This document shows positions 7,745-17,531 of a DNA stretch of 64,000 bases, one piece after another (the stretch's first letter is position 1; each line of letters begins with the position of its first letter). Made by a program: the position numbers and the translations under genes. This DNA is from an uncultured Bacilli bacterium (GTDB lineage: Bacteria; Bacillota_I; Bacilli_A; RF39; UBA660): assembly GCA_944371995.1 (NCBI GenBank), contig CALVYD010000002.1:36376-100375 (forward strand). Reading direction: 5' to 3'. The notes under the pieces are model-generated. The model was not told the origin of the DNA and did not search any database. It was given only the letters and a program-made list of their open reading frames with translations.

Positions 7745-9245
7745 ATTTTTCTATTAAACTTTCTCCAGTCATTTCAACTGGTTTTTCTAAATTCATTAAC
7801 TCTAGTATTGTAGGAGCGATATCTCCTAGTTTACCTTCATGTAGTTTTAATCCTTTTTCAGTGATAATAAATGGTACTGGATTCGTCGTATGAGATGTGA
7901 TTACATTATTATCGTCATCTAGCATTTCTTCACAGTTACCATGGTCTGCGGTTACGATTAATATTCCACCTAATTCCATGACTTTGTCATATATTAATTT
8001 TAAATCTTTATCTACTGTTTCTACGGCTTTGATAGCTGCTTCTAATACACCTGTATGTCCTACCATATCACCATTTGCAAAGTTTAATATTACTAAATCT
8101 GTATGTGGTAGTTCTGCAAGTAACTTTTCTGTTACTTCATCAGCACTCATTTCTGGTTTTAAATCATAAGTTGCAACTTTGGGTGATGGTACTAGTATTT
8201 TCTTTTCATTTTTATAATCTACTTCTTTTCCACCATCGAAGAAGAACGTAACATGAGCATATTTTTCTGTTTCAGCAATTCTTAGTTGTGATAAGTTTTG
8301 TTTTTCTATATATTCTCCTAAAATATTTGTAAGTTCAGGATCATTAAATGCATGAGGTGCTTTTACACTTTCTACAACAGGCATCATTGTAATTGTTTTT
8401 ACGTTATTGAACATTACTGTTTCCATGTCTACTGCCGCAGGGTTCGTGATGGCGGTAAATAATTCACGTAATCTATCTTTTCTGAAGTTGAAGGCTATAA
8501 TTCCATCATTTTCTTCGACATTTCCTGATTGTGTAAATTTTGCTGGTAAGAAAAACTCATCTGTTATTCCGTCCTTATAACTGTTTTCAATATATTCTTT
8601 TGGAGAGGTTTGTATTTCTCCTTTATTGTTTACAATCACATCATATGCTTTTAGTAATCTATCATAATTATTATCACGGTCCATGGCATAATATCTACCT
8701 GATATAGATGCGATTGTTCCAAATCCTATTTCTTTTAATTTTTCTTCGACTTTAGAAATATAGGTATAAGCGCTCTTTGGTGGTACATCTCGTCCATCCG
8801 TAAATAAATGTAGATAAACATTTTTAATACCTTCCATTTTACACATATCAAGTAAAGCTAATAAGTGATTTATATGAGAGTGTACTCCACCGTCACTGAT
8901 TAGTCCCATTAAGTGTAGTTTTGACTCATTTTTTCTTACATGATCCATTACACTCTTAATTGTTTCATTTTGAAAGAACTCTTTATCTTCGATTGATTTA
9001 TTAATTAGTTCTAATGGTTGATAGACAATTCTTCCGGCTCCAATGTTCATGTGTCCTACTTCACTATTTCCCATTTGTCCTTTAGGAAGGCCTACTAATT
9101 GTCCTGATGCAGTTAATTGTGTATGTGGATAAGTATTCCATAGTTCATTAAATACTGGATTGTTTGCTAGAGCTACTGCATTTCCATGAGTTTGCTCTCT
9201 TAATCCATATCCATCTAATATTGTTAATACAATTGGTTTTTTCAT
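7743..9245 (-). CDS. gpmI: 2,3-bisphosphoglycerate-independent phosphoglycerate mutase
   Basis: Interconverts 3- and 2-phosphoglycerate in glycolysis; cytosolic, two metal ions per active site. Length (500 residues) is normal. The phosphatase-domain start LTILDGYG with D11, the catalytic serine S61 in MGNSEVGHMN, and the late metal site TADHGNCEEM are all intact. The ATG at 9245 follows AGGAGGA. It lies 10 bases after the DUF4143 ATPase gene on the same strand, which suggests read-through from that promoter. Confidence 0.97.
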   Translation of the reverse strand: MKKPIVLTILDGYGLREQTHGNAVALANNPVFNELWNTYPHTQLTASGQLVGLPKGQMGNSEVGHMNIGAGRIVYQPLELINKSIEDKEFFQNETIKSVMDHVRKNESKLHLMGLISDGGVHSHINHLLALLDMCKMEGIKNVYLHLFTDGRDVPPKSAYTYISKVEEKLKEIGFGTIASISGRYYAMDRDNNYDRLLKAYDVIVNNKGEIQTSPKEYIENSYKDGITDEFFLPAKFTQSGNVEENDGIIAFNFRKDRLRELFTAITNPAAVDMETVMFNNVKTITMMPVVESVKAPHAFNDPELTNILGEYIEKQNLSQLRIAETEKYAHVTFFFDGGKEVDYKNEKKILVPSPKVATYDLKPEMSADEVTEKLLAELPHTDLVILNFANGDMVGHTGVLEAAIKAVETVDKDLKLIYDKVMELGGILIVTADHGNCEEMLDDDNNVITSHTTNPVPFIITEKGLKLHEGKLGDIAPTILELMNLEKPVEMTGESLIEK

Positions 9246-9255
9246 TTTGTTCCTC

Positions 9256-10533
9256 CTATATAATATTATTATTTAAGCAAAATACAGCATATATTGGTAT
9301 ATATCTGATATCTTTTTTGGTTGCAAAATTATTTTCCGTTACACGATATGCTTCTGTTACTGTGAATTTCTTCATAAATACGGCTAATGATTTAGCCTTT
9401 GAATCTGCTTTAGATATTAATTCAATTGGTATTATTTTTCCCATTCTGTTTTGTATTACGAAGTTTACTTCAGCTTTTCCTTCTGATTGATAATAATATA
9501 AAGCATATCCTGCCTCTGCTAAAGTTTTAGCAATACTATTTTCATATAATATCTCTTTTATTTTTTCATCACTTAATAATTGTTTTAAGTTTGTGTGTAA
9601 CATTGAGAATAATAATCCATCATCTGGTAAATATAGTTTAAAACTGTCTGTTTCTCTACAACTACTTAGAGGAGATTTTACAGTTGATATTTTATAACTT
9701 CTATATACAATTTGATTGTTTACTAAATAATTAATTGTATTTTCATATTCTTTGGCACGTCTTCCTGTAACGATGACTCCATATTGAAATTTTTTGTTAT
9801 CCTTTTTTAATTGTTCTGGAAGTGATTCAATTACTTCTAATCCTCTAGGTATATCAATTAAATTTTTACTGTTAATTAGTTCTTTTTCGTATACTTCTAA
9901 AACCTTTTGTTTTATAATATCTATTTCATATTCACTTTTACCATCTAGACTAGCTGTAATTACTTCTGGTAGACCACCAGTCATTAAATATTCTTGAAAT
10001 AGTTCTAGTGCTAATTTATGAAACGGACAAGTTTTGTGTTTAGTAAAGGATTCTCTAATTAATTCTGCTAGTGCTTTTTCATTTTTGGCCCAGAGAAACT
10101 CTTCAAAGTCCATTTCATTCATACCTTTAAATTGTAACTCTTCTCCTTTAAACTCATTTAAGTTTTCTCTACGAGAAGTAATAGCAATGATATGATATTT
10201 ACTATGTTCACTTCCAAATAGTTTTAATCCTTTTACAATCTCTATACTATTTACATTGTCAAAAATAAGTAAGGAATCTTCTTGTAATATTGTTTCTCCT
10301 GATAATAAAGAGAGATTTAAAATCAATTTTTCTGTTGACTTTTCTTTTATAAATAACTCTTCTAATGGTTTGTTGTTGCTGGTATTAAAATAAATTGTAT
10401 TTTTATAATTTTCTTTTCCAAATTGTAATGCTGAATAACTTTTTCCTACTTGTTTCGGTCCATATAATATTAAGGGCTTTCTGATGATATCTTTTTGCCA
10501 CTTTTGCAGGAATTTTTCTATTTTTCGTTCCAT
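9256..10533 (-). CDS. AAA ATPase with DUF4143 C-terminal domain
   Basis: A 425-residue member of the AAA_14/DUF4143 group, widespread in bacteria and of unresolved function. The Walker A motif is LYGPKQVGKS (about 23-32) and a Walker B-like strand is SLLIFDN. The C-terminal part carries a nuclease-like fold pattern (YYQSEGKAEVNFVIQ and PIELISK), as in restriction-endonuclease-like DUF4143 domains. AAGGAGG precedes the ATG at 10533. The gene has a strong promoter embedded in a dyad (10552-10595) and is followed closely by gpmI. Confidence 0.88.
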   Translation of the reverse strand: MERKIEKFLQKWQKDIIRKPLILYGPKQVGKSYSALQFGKENYKNTIYFNTSNNKPLEELFIKEKSTEKLILNLSLLSGETILQEDSLLIFDNVNSIEIVKGLKLFGSEHSKYHIIAITSRRENLNEFKGEELQFKGMNEMDFEEFLWAKNEKALAELIRESFTKHKTCPFHKLALELFQEYLMTGGLPEVITASLDGKSEYEIDIIKQKVLEVYEKELINSKNLIDIPRGLEVIESLPEQLKKDNKKFQYGVIVTGRRAKEYENTINYLVNNQIVYRSYKISTVKSPLSSCRETDSFKLYLPDDGLLFSMLHTNLKQLLSDEKIKEILYENSIAKTLAEAGYALYYYQSEGKAEVNFVIQNRMGKIIPIELISKADSKAKSLAVFMKKFTVTEAYRVTENNFATKKDIRYIPIYAVFCLNNNII

Positions 10534-10551
10534 AATCTGTATCCTCCTTAC

Positions 10552-10592
10552 ACATTTTATAAAATAAGTATACTTCTGTTTTTATAAAATGT
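10552..10592. promoter_or_regulatory. Operator-like dyad enclosing the -10 of the DUF4143 ATPase promoter
   Basis: ACATTTTATAAAA (10552-10564) and TTTTATAAAATGT (10580-10592) form a perfect 13-base inverted repeat around a 15-base centre. That centre carries the palindrome AAGTATACTT and the -10 box. Its placement suggests a repressor site. Confidence 0.55.
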
Positions 10593-10595
10593 CAA
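10567..10595 (-). promoter_or_regulatory. Sigma-A promoter of the DUF4143 ATPase gene
   Basis: Minus strand TTGACA (10590-10595), 17 bases, TATACT (10567-10572): consensus -35 and a five-of-six -10 match. It overlaps the 13-base inverted repeat described separately. Confidence 0.8.
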
Positions 10596-10607
10596 TGTGG
10601 AGAAAAA

Positions 10608-10630
10608 AAGACGGAGTGTTTTTCCGTCTT
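10608..10630 (-). terminator. Terminator of spo0A
   Basis: On the minus strand AAGACGG, a nine-base loop and CCGTCTT are followed by a run of T. The arms are 10624-10630 and 10608-10614. The spo0A stop codon lies at the stem edge. Confidence 0.85.
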
Positions 10631-11402
10631 AGTTTGCTAATGGCTTACTGAATTCTAATCTTAATTTATCAGCAACTGTAATTATAAATTCTGAATTTGT
10701 TGGTTTCGCTTTATCGATATCAACACTATGTCCGAATATTTCTTCCATCAATTGCCAATTCCCACGGTTCCAACTAACCTCTATTGCATGTCTGATTGCT
10801 CTTTCTACACGTGAAACTGTGGTATCAAACTTTTTTGCTACTTCAGGATATAACTCTTTTGTTATTCCTCCAACAATTTCTGGCCTTTCATACACTAGAG
10901 ATATACTTTCTCTAATATATTGATATCCTTTTATATGAGAAGGTACGCCTAATTCATGTAATGTTTTAGTGATAGCAATTTGTAAATTATTGTGATATAC
11001 ATCTATTTCTTTACCACCAAATTTAACACCTTCAGCAACCTCAGTAATTCTTTTCTCTAAATCTTCTAATTCGAAAGGTTTCAAAATAAAGTAACTTACT
11101 CCTAATTCCGATACTTTTCGAATCATATCTTGTGTATTATATGAAGTCAAGACAATGACTTTCTTGTCAATTGCTTTCTTCTTCATAAACTCCAGTACTG
11201 CAATTCCATCTTTGTTTGGCATGATTAAGTCTAATAGAACAATATCATACTCCTCTTGTTTCTTTTCAATCAAGCGAATTCCCTCTGTACCATCATAAGC
11301 TTCTAGTGATATTGTGATGTTAGAATTATCTTTAAAATATTCCTTTATCATTTCTACTAAACTCTTATTATCATCTACTACTAATACTCTTGTCTTTTTC
11401 AT
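10629..11402 (-). CDS. spo0A: Sporulation master response regulator Spo0A
   Basis: A 257-residue response regulator. The receiver domain has D10, D11, phosphoacceptor D58 ([11 protein letters not shown]) and K108 (LKPF). The C-terminal Spo0A DNA-binding domain is recognisable by [15 protein letters not shown] and [15 protein letters not shown]. Spo0A~P binds TGTCGAA boxes and controls entry into sporulation and stationary-phase genes. AGAGGAG precedes the ATG. It stands alone between tpiA and the DUF4143 ATPase; the clostridial neighbour spoIVB is not present. Together with the spoIIQ-like gene at 62 kb it argues for a spore-forming or recently spore-forming lineage. Confidence 0.95.
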   Translation of the reverse strand: MKKTRVLVVDDNKSLVEMIKEYFKDNSNITISLEAYDGTEGIRLIEKKQEEYDIVLLDLIMPNKDGIAVLEFMKKKAIDKKVIVLTSYNTQDMIRKVSELGVSYFILKPFELEDLEKRITEVAEGVKFGGKEIDVYHNNLQIAITKTLHELGVPSHIKGYQYIRESISLVYERPEIVGGITKELYPEVAKKFDTTVSRVERAIRHAIEVSWNRGNWQLMEEIFGHSVDIDKAKPTNSEFIITVADKLRLEFSKPLAN

Positions 11403-11433
11403 TTATTCTCCTCTCAGTACTGCACGTATTTTC

Positions 11434-11439
11434 ATTATA
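11434..11439 (-). promoter_or_regulatory. Probable -10 element of spo0A
   Basis: TATAAT on the minus strand, 32 bases before the spo0A ATG. No good -35 lies at the proper distance, which fits an activator-dependent promoter. A perfect TTTGTCGAAA sits further upstream (11481-11490), but inside the tpiA terminator. Confidence 0.45.
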
Positions 11440-11472
11440 TACTACCTTTTCAAAAAATGATAGAGAAAAAAA

Positions 11473-11496
11473 AGACAAGTTTTGTCGAAACTGTCT
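11473..11496 (-). terminator. Terminator of tpiA
   Basis: Minus strand AGACAGTTT, a CGACA loop, AAACTTGTCT and eight T. The hairpin also contains a Spo0A-box-like sequence. Confidence 0.75.
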
Positions 11497-11503
11497 AATT
11501 TGT

Positions 11504-12205
11504 CTAATTTTCTAGTTTTTCTATAAAAATTTTTAACTTTTCTGGTTTTAGACTTAAACCACCTAGTAAATAGCCATCAATTTCTTCTATTTCCTTTAAT
11601 AACACCACATTTTCTTCGTTAGCACTTCCTCCATATAACACTTTATTGTTAGGAAGAATTTGTTTTATCGTTTTAAACATTTCTTTTATTTGATCATTGG
11701 TAGGGATGATTCCTGTTCCTATTGACCAGATTGGTTCATAAGCTATAATTATTTTTTGTTTTTGTTCATCAGTTAAGTTTTCTAAGGCTATTTCTAATTC
11801 TTTTTCTATGATACTCTTTTCTAATTGCTTTTCTCTTTCTTCTTTTGTTTCTCCTACACATAGAATGGGTATGATATCTTGTTCTAATAATCTCATTATC
11901 TTTTGATTTATTTCCTCGTCTGTTTCATGTTGATAATTTCTACGCTCTGAATGACCTACAATACAATACTTCACTTGTTCTTCTTTTAATTGTATAGCTG
12001 CTACTTCACCTGTTACTGCTCCAGGTGCTTTAGGACTAACATTTTGTGCTCCAAGTTCTACATTTTCTAAATTATAGTGTGCAATATTTAAAAATGTAGG
12101 GCATAATATCAATTTATATTTTGTTGATAGTTTTTCTAGTTCTTCTTGATATTTTAAAAACTCTTGTTTTGTTAAATTACATTTATTATTTAACGCTATA
12201 ATCAT
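11504..12205 (-). CDS. tpiA: Triosephosphate isomerase
   Basis: Interconverts dihydroxyacetone phosphate and glyceraldehyde 3-phosphate. At 233 residues it is slightly shorter than the usual 250. Catalytic residues are K8, H85 (CIVGHSERR) and E157 (AYEPIWSIGTG); the phosphate loop YGGSANEEN is present. The N-terminal signature is LNNKCN instead of GNWKMN, so it is diverged but keeps the essential lysine. It is the last gene of a pgk-GNAT-tpiA operon and has its own terminator. Confidence 0.95.
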   Translation of the reverse strand: MIIALNNKCNLTKQEFLKYQEELEKLSTKYKLILCPTFLNIAHYNLENVELGAQNVSPKAPGAVTGEVAAIQLKEEQVKYCIVGHSERRNYQHETDEEINQKIMRLLEQDIIPILCVGETKEEREKQLEKSIIEKELEIALENLTDEQKQKIIIAYEPIWSIGTGIIPTNDQIKEMFKTIKQILPNNKVLYGGSANEENVVLLKEIEEIDGYLLGGLSLKPEKLKIFIEKLEN

Positions 12206-12217
12206 TTTATCATTCCT

Positions 12218-12712
12218 TTACATTTGATAAGTGGTTAATTTTTCTGATTCTCTAGATTTGGTATATACTTGCATTCCTGATTCTATTCCTAAATCATCAA
12301 AACCTTGTTCTTTTAGATAACTAGATGGAATATGATTTCCTTCTTCTTGTAATAATACAACATCTTCCATTCCTAAATTTGTAAATGCATAATTTTGTGC
12401 TTCTGTTAGCAATCTTTCTTGTATTTTAATACTGGCTGTATTATCTATTGTCATACGACAAATCTTACGATCTTTTTCCCCTAGAAGATGGGCTACTGTC
12501 ATAACATTTCCGTTTTGTGTTAGAAAAAGAGTTCTTGCTATTTCGGGACTTTCTTGTTCTAATTGTCTATAATCTACTTCCGATAACATATTTCTTGTCT
12601 TTAATAAATAGTTAGTTGTAGTATTTGCTAATTGATTTTTATCTTCATATTTTTTCAACAGGTTTATATGTTCTTCGTTATAAGGATTCGCTACTTCAAT
12701 TTTTTCTTTCAT
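12218..12712 (-). CDS. Possible GNAT-like acyltransferase between pgk and tpiA
   Basis: 164 residues, soluble. The C-terminal half (ERLLTEAQNYAFTNLGMEDVVLL, then YLKEQGFDDLG) matches by eye the last helices and strand of GNAT acetyltransferases. The acetyl-CoA pyrophosphate loop is not clear, so the fold is likely but activity is uncertain. It starts one base after the pgk stop and ends 12 bases before tpiA, so it is translated as part of the glycolytic operon. A role in modifying a glycolytic protein is possible but unproven. Confidence 0.5.
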   Translation of the reverse strand: MKEKIEVANPYNEEHINLLKKYEDKNQLANTTTNYLLKTRNMLSEVDYRQLEQESPEIARTLFLTQNGNVMTVAHLLGEKDRKICRMTIDNTASIKIQERLLTEAQNYAFTNLGMEDVVLLQEEGNHIPSSYLKEQGFDDLGIESGMQVYTKSRESEKLTTYQM

Positions 12713-12713
12713 T

Positions 12714-13886
12714 TTATTTTATTGCTTCCAATCCAGGTAGAGTCTTTCCCTCTAGATACTCTAAAGTTGCTCCTCCTCCGGTTGATGCATGATATACTTT
12801 GTCCTTATATCCTGCAAGGGATGCAGCTGCTACTATATCACCACCGCCAAGAATCATTTTAATATTATTGTCGACAACAAATTTTAATAACTCATCTGTT
12901 CCCTTTTTATATTTTTCAAATTCATATACACCTAAAGGTCCATTCCATACAGCAATACTTGCCTCTTTTAAATAACTTTCAAATAACTCTACAGTTTTAG
13001 GGCCAATGTCTAATCCTTGTTCATTTTCATTCATTTCTGTGATATCTTTGGTTTTGTATGGTTCATTTTCACTATATTCTATTGTTACAGCAACATCTAC
13101 TGGTAATATAATCTTATCTTTGTAATCTTTTAAAATATTTTTACAAAATTCTAAGTTTTCTTCATCTAATAGTGATTTTCCAATTTCATATCCTTCTGCT
13201 TTTAAGAAAGTAAAAGCCATTCCTCCACCAATTAGAATTTTATCAGCTTTGGTTACTAAGTTTTCGATTACACCGATTTTATCAGCAACTTTTGCTCCTC
13301 CTAATACTACGACAAATGGATGAGTAGGATTATCTAATTCTTTTAGGGCATTTAATTCTTTTTCAATTAAGAATCCGATACATGAATCTAAGTGTGATGC
13401 AATCCCTACATTAGATGCATGAGCTCTATGGATCGTTCCAAAGGCATCATTTACAAAAACATCTCCTAAAGATGCCCAGTAGGCACCTAATTCAGGGTCA
13501 TTTTTGCTTTCTTTTTTGCCATCTAAATCTTCATAACGGGTATTTTGAACTAATATGATATCTTTATTATTCATATTATTAATGGCATTCTCTAGTTCTT
13601 CTCCTCTTGTTTTTTCTACAAATGTTACTTTTTGACCAAGTAATTCTTCTAATCTTTTCGCAACAGGTGCTAAATTATTTTTTGCTAAATCACTTTCTTC
13701 TTTTACTCTTCCTAAATGTGAAAATAAAATTACTTTGGCATTTTGATCTAGACAATACTTAATTGTTGGTAAGGCTGCAGTGATTCTGGTATCATCTGAT
13801 ATCTGCCCTTCTTTCATTGGAACATTAAAGTCACAACGAATTAATACTTTTTTATTTTCTAAATTCATATCTTTGATTGTTTTCAT
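12714..13886 (-). CDS. pgk: Phosphoglycerate kinase
   Basis: ATP-forming step of glycolysis (1,3-bisphosphoglycerate plus ADP). 390 residues, normal length. The N-terminal RCDFNVPM substrate site, SHLGR, the hinge and the C-terminal nucleotide motif GGGDIVAA and STGGGA are visible. AGGAGG lies seven bases before the ATG. First gene of pgk-GNAT-tpiA with a promoter just upstream. Confidence 0.97.
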   Translation of the reverse strand: MKTIKDMNLENKKVLIRCDFNVPMKEGQISDDTRITAALPTIKYCLDQNAKVILFSHLGRVKEESDLAKNNLAPVAKRLEELLGQKVTFVEKTRGEELENAINNMNNKDIILVQNTRYEDLDGKKESKNDPELGAYWASLGDVFVNDAFGTIHRAHASNVGIASHLDSCIGFLIEKELNALKELDNPTHPFVVVLGGAKVADKIGVIENLVTKADKILIGGGMAFTFLKAEGYEIGKSLLDEENLEFCKNILKDYKDKIILPVDVAVTIEYSENEPYKTKDITEMNENEQGLDIGPKTVELFESYLKEASIAVWNGPLGVYEFEKYKKGTDELLKFVVDNNIKMILGGGDIVAAASLAGYKDKVYHASTGGGATLEYLEGKTLPGLEAIK

Positions 13887-13905
13887 TATCTATCCTCCTG
13901 ATATT

Positions 13906-13934
13906 ATTTTAGTCTTTTTCTTATTTTTTTTCAA
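13906..13934 (-). promoter_or_regulatory. Sigma-A promoter of the pgk operon
   Basis: Minus strand TTGAAA (13929-13934), 17 bases, TAAAAT (13906-13911). The start site would fall only about 15 bases before pgk, so the leader carries little besides the AGGAGG site. Confidence 0.6.
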
Positions 13935-14013
13935 TATAGTCTAGTTTTAATACTATAAATTTTACAAGTAATTGATTATTTTTTATATTCTAGTTTATAG
14001 AGAAAAAGTAAAG

Positions 14014-14040
14014 AAAAAGATATGTCTATTCATATCTTTT
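14014..14040 (-). terminator. Terminator of gap
   Basis: AAAAAGATATG (14014-14024) and CATATCTTTT (14031-14040) form a hairpin ending in a T-rich tract on the minus strand. Confidence 0.75.
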
Positions 14041-14047
14041 CACTGTT

Positions 14048-15052
14048 TTATAGATTAGATACATATTTTGCAGTTCTTATCATTTGAGCAGTATAACTCA
14101 TTTCATTGTCATACCAAGAAACTACTCTTACTAGTTGTTTTCCATCTACTTCTAGAACACTAGTAGATAGTCCGTCTACTAAAGAACCACAATGTCTTCC
14201 GATAACATCGCTTGATACAATAGGGTCATCTGTATATTGTAATGTTTCATTTTGTGATGATTTTAATACTTCATTGATTTCTTCAGCAGATGTATTTTTT
14301 TCAAATTCAAGTACTAAATCAATTACAGAACCAGTTGGTACTGGTACACGCATTGCTGCTCCATCTAGTTTTCCATCTAGGTTAGGGCAAACTTTACCAA
14401 TTGCAGATGCTGCTCCTGTTGATGCTGGAACAATATTTGCTGCACATGCTCTACCACGACGAGCTTTAATTCCTTTTTTATGAGGTACATCAAGAGTTGC
14501 TTGATCATTTGTATAAGCATGAACTGTTGTCATATAACCTTTTACAATTCCAAAAGCTTTATCTAATACATCTACTACTGGTGCTAAGCAGTTTGTTGTA
14601 CAACTTGCTGCTGAAATGATTTTTTCATCGCCTTCTAATGTCATATGGTTAACATTATAAACGATTGTTTTTACGTCTCCTTTTGCTGGTGCGGAAATAA
14701 TTACTTTTTTAGCTCCAGCATTAATATGTGCCATAGCTTTTTCTTCTGATGTAAATTTACCAGTACATTCTAGTACTACATCAATATTTAAATCTTTCCA
14801 TGGTAATAGAGATGGATCTGTTTCAGCATATACTTTAATGCTTCTATCTCCTACCATAATTGTATCATTTTCACTATGAATTTCATCAATACGATAATTT
14901 CTATGATTTGTATCGTATTTTAATAAGTATGCTAATTGCTCAGCATCTGTTAAGTCGTTAATTGCGACAACTTCAAATTCTGGATCTTCTTCCATTAGTC
15001 GAAAAGCTAGTCTTCCAATTCTTCCGAATCCGTTGATTGCTACTCTTACCAT
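14048..15052 (-). CDS. gap: Glyceraldehyde-3-phosphate dehydrogenase
   Basis: NAD-dependent oxidation and phosphorylation of glyceraldehyde 3-phosphate. 334 residues. The Rossmann start is VAINGFGRIGR, the catalytic pair is C151 (SAASCTTNC) and H178 (TTVHAYT), and the C-terminal SWYDNEMSY is intact. It has its own consensus promoter and terminator and so is expressed separately from pgk-tpiA; no CggR-type regulator lies nearby. Confidence 0.97.
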   Translation of the reverse strand: MVRVAINGFGRIGRLAFRLMEEDPEFEVVAINDLTDAEQLAYLLKYDTNHRNYRIDEIHSENDTIMVGDRSIKVYAETDPSLLPWKDLNIDVVLECTGKFTSEEKAMAHINAGAKKVIISAPAKGDVKTIVYNVNHMTLEGDEKIISAASCTTNCLAPVVDVLDKAFGIVKGYMTTVHAYTNDQATLDVPHKKGIKARRGRACAANIVPASTGAASAIGKVCPNLDGKLDGAAMRVPVPTGSVIDLVLEFEKNTSAEEINEVLKSSQNETLQYTDDPIVSSDVIGRHCGSLVDGLSTSVLEVDGKQLVRVVSWYDNEMSYTAQMIRTAKYVSNL

Positions 15053-15074
15053 TTATTATTCCTCCTTTATTTTC

Positions 15075-15103
15075 ATTATATAGTGTTCTTTTTTTTGTTT
15101 CAA
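15075..15103 (-). promoter_or_regulatory. Sigma-A promoter of gap
   Basis: Minus strand TTGAAA (15098-15103), 17 bases, TATAAT (15075-15080), followed by AAAGGAGG and the start codon at 15052. Expected to be a strong housekeeping promoter. Confidence 0.85.
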
Positions 15104-15140
15104 TATATTCTAAGTTTTTTGACACTTTTTTGTCGCAAGA

Positions 15141-15167
15141 AAATATCCACAGGTTTTGTGGATATTT
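15141..15167 (-). terminator. Hairpin after the nucleoside kinase gene
   Basis: AAATATCCACA (15141-15151) and TGTGGATATTT (15157-15167) are perfect 11-base arms with a five-base loop. The stop codon lies within an arm. The T tract is short (TTTTC), so termination may be partial. Confidence 0.6.
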
Positions 15168-16821
15168 ATTCATGAAAACAGCTTCCGCCAATAAACTCTC
15201 TTAAAATAGAGTCTTGTGGAACAACATCTGCGGGAATTGGTAAAAATAATCTTAAAAAGTTTATTAATCTTTTTGCTTCTTCATAATATGGAGAGTCTTG
15301 TGGAACCGAATAAAGCAGTGGTTCTACATAAGTTTTTAAGACACCAATTTCATAAATTAAAGCCGAATTAAATGTAAAATCAGCATCATCTTGAAATGGG
15401 AAGATATATTTTTCTTCTCCACGTCTTACACTATCCCAGGATTTTAAGGTATGTTCTACATTATTATTTCTTGTTCTGTTATCTCTTATTATTCTTCTTA
15501 ACATACGATTGTCGGTTGTTGATACACGATTATGGTCATCTAAGTTTAACTCTGTTAAAGCAGAAATATATATTTTATATTTTTTCGCTCTAGGAATATT
15601 AGTTAGCACCTTATTATCTAGAGCATGTATTCCTTCTATTACTAAAATATCTTCTTCACCTAGAGTCATTTCCTTATTAAATTCTTTTTTTCCTACTAAA
15701 AAACTATAGGTTGGAATTGTGACTGTTTTTCCTTTTAATAAATCTTCAATTTGCTTGTCAAATAACTTCATATCAATTGCTTCTAGACATTCGTAGTCTG
15801 GTTTTCCATTTTCATCTAATGGTGTATCTTCTCGTTCTACAAAGTAGTCATCCATAGATAATACTTTAGGATGAAGACCAAAACTTTCTAAATACATACA
15901 TAATTTCTTAGATGTTGTTGTTTTTCCTGAAGAAGATGGTCCGGCTATTAAGACAATTTTTATATCTTTTTTTCTCTTATTTATTTCTCTTGCTAAATTT
16001 AATAGACGATTGCTTTGTAGAGTTTCATCAATTCTAATTAAATCATTTATCTTTCCTAATGATACTACTCTATTTAAATCCACTGAATTTGATACTCCAA
16101 TGATTTTTGCCCAGTCACGGCATTCTTGAAATACTTCGAACATATGTGGATGATGTTTATATGCTGGTATTTTTTCTGGAATATATATTGTTGGAAATTG
16201 AAGTACGAATCCATTATCTTTGATAATTGTTATATCAAAGTCTTTTACTTTTCCTGTAGAAGTTGGCATTAGATTATAAAAATAATTATAATAATTTCCT
16301 AGACGATATAGAGTTATATAACTATTTGTATTATACGTCATTACTCCAGCCTTCGCTTTATCATTTTTACTGTTAAAGTATTTAATTGCTTCTGCTCTAT
16401 CTACTGTACTTTTAATAATAGGCATATCTGCTTCTATTATTTTTTTCATACCTTCTTTGATGTTTTTCATTCTAGTTTCTGTTAACTTAAAGTTTGTTTC
16501 AATATATAATCCTTTGTCTAAGGAATGTTGGACAAAGATATTCGCATCTTCCCCGAATAATTTCTTTATTGTATATAGTAGTACATAAGTAAGTCCACTA
16601 ATATGTGTTCTGTTTGCTTCTCTGGTTGTTAAATCACAAAACTCTATTTTAGAATTTTCATCTACTTCGTTTGTTAATTCCTCTAATTTATTATTTACTT
16701 TTGCTAATAAAATAGGATACTTATATTCTTTTTGAAATTCTTTTGCTATTTCTTCTAAAGTCATGCCTTTACTTAGTTGATATTTTTTACCTTTTATTTC
16801 TACTTCTATTGTTTCTATCAT
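15166..16821 (-). CDS. Uridine kinase-like nucleoside kinase with TGS and ThrRS-type N-terminal domains
   Basis: 551 residues. The N-terminal TGS domain (about 1-65) and a threonyl-tRNA-synthetase second-additional-domain-like region (about 70-200) precede a P-loop kinase with GPSSSGKT at 294-301. The kinase resembles the uridine kinase/phosphoribulokinase family. This fused architecture is known from Clostridia, Bacilli and Thermotogae, where it is annotated as nucleoside kinase; the natural substrate is not established from sequence. GGGTGA precedes the ATG. It is divergent from clpP. Confidence 0.88.
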   Translation of the reverse strand: MIETIEVEIKGKKYQLSKGMTLEEIAKEFQKEYKYPILLAKVNNKLEELTNEVDENSKIEFCDLTTREANRTHISGLTYVLLYTIKKLFGEDANIFVQHSLDKGLYIETNFKLTETRMKNIKEGMKKIIEADMPIIKSTVDRAEAIKYFNSKNDKAKAGVMTYNTNSYITLYRLGNYYNYFYNLMPTSTGKVKDFDITIIKDNGFVLQFPTIYIPEKIPAYKHHPHMFEVFQECRDWAKIIGVSNSVDLNRVVSLGKINDLIRIDETLQSNRLLNLAREINKRKKDIKIVLIAGPSSSGKTTTSKKLCMYLESFGLHPKVLSMDDYFVEREDTPLDENGKPDYECLEAIDMKLFDKQIEDLLKGKTVTIPTYSFLVGKKEFNKEMTLGEEDILVIEGIHALDNKVLTNIPRAKKYKIYISALTELNLDDHNRVSTTDNRMLRRIIRDNRTRNNNVEHTLKSWDSVRRGEEKYIFPFQDDADFTFNSALIYEIGVLKTYVEPLLYSVPQDSPYYEEAKRLINFLRLFLPIPADVVPQDSILREFIGGSCFHE

Positions 16822-16930
16822 TTTGCTTCACCCTTTTTTATTTTCTCTTATTATTGTATCATACTTTGTCGTTTTGAAATATACATATTTTATTTTCTTT
16901 ACATCTATACTAAAGATAGGTGATATAAAT

Positions 16931-17506
16931 ATGAGTTTAGTTCCTGTAGTTATTGAAAAAGAATTAGATGGAGAACGTAGCTATGATATTTTTTCTAGAT
17001 TGTTAAAAGAGAGAATTATTTTTATCAGTGGTGAGATTAACGACTCTTTAGCTAATAGTGTGATTGCTTCTTTGTTATACTTAGATTCTATTAATCATGA
17101 CGATATTTCTATTTATATTAATTCTCCAGGTGGTAGTGTTTCTTCTGGTCTCGCTATCTATGATACTATGCAATTTATTTCTAGTGACGTTTCTACCATT
17201 TGTGTTGGTATGGCAGCAAGCATGGGAGCTTTTTTACTTTCTTCTGGTACTATTGGCAAAAGGTTTGCCTTACCTAATTCTGATATTATGATACATCAAC
17301 CTTTAGGTGGTGCAGAAGGACAAGCTAGCGATATTAAGATTACCTCTGATCATATTGTGTTGCTTCGTAAACGATTAAATAAAATTCTCGCTAAAAACAC
17401 GAAGCAGACTCTTCGAAAAATAGAAAAAGATACGGAACGTGATTATTATTTGGATGCTAGAGAAGCTTTAGAGTATGGACTTGTTGACAAAATAATTCAA
17501 AAATAA
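16931..17506 (+). CDS. clpP: ATP-dependent Clp protease proteolytic subunit
   Basis: Barrel-forming serine peptidase that degrades substrates fed by Clp ATPases. 191 residues from ATG 16931, which follows AGGTGAT; the frame is open further upstream but without a ribosome-binding site. The triad is S97 (GMAASMGA), H122 (MIHQPLGG) and D171 (DTERDYY). The N-terminal [23 protein letters not shown] is characteristic. No CtsR operator was recognised in front of it. It converges on whiA and shares a terminator. Confidence 0.95.
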   Translation: MSLVPVVIEKELDGERSYDIFSRLLKERIIFISGEINDSLANSVIASLLYLDSINHDDISIYINSPGGSVSSGLAIYDTMQFISSDVSTICVGMAASMGAFLLSSGTIGKRFALPNSDIMIHQPLGGAEGQASDIKITSDHIVLLRKRLNKILAKNTKQTLRKIEKDTERDYYLDAREALEYGLVDKIIQK

Positions 17507-17531
17507 AACTATTAGGATTATTCTAATAGTT
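17507..17531. terminator. Bidirectional terminator, clpP / whiA
   Basis: AACTATTAG (17507-17515) and CTAATAGTT (17523-17531) with a seven-base loop; T-rich tails on both strands. Confidence 0.75.

Noticed and set aside
11481..11490. Perfect Spo0A box TTTGTCGAAA upstream of spo0A, suggesting autoregulation
   Set aside because: It lies inside the tpiA terminator hairpin, whose pairing alone explains much of the sequence; kept only as a remark.
14106..14483. Long plus-strand reading frame opposite gap
   Set aside because: It is a shadow of the gap gene, with no ribosome-binding site and no plausible protein features.
16850..16930. CtsR operator in front of clpP
   Set aside because: The CGACAAAG and TTTCAAAA matches lack the required GGTCAAA repeats and spacing.
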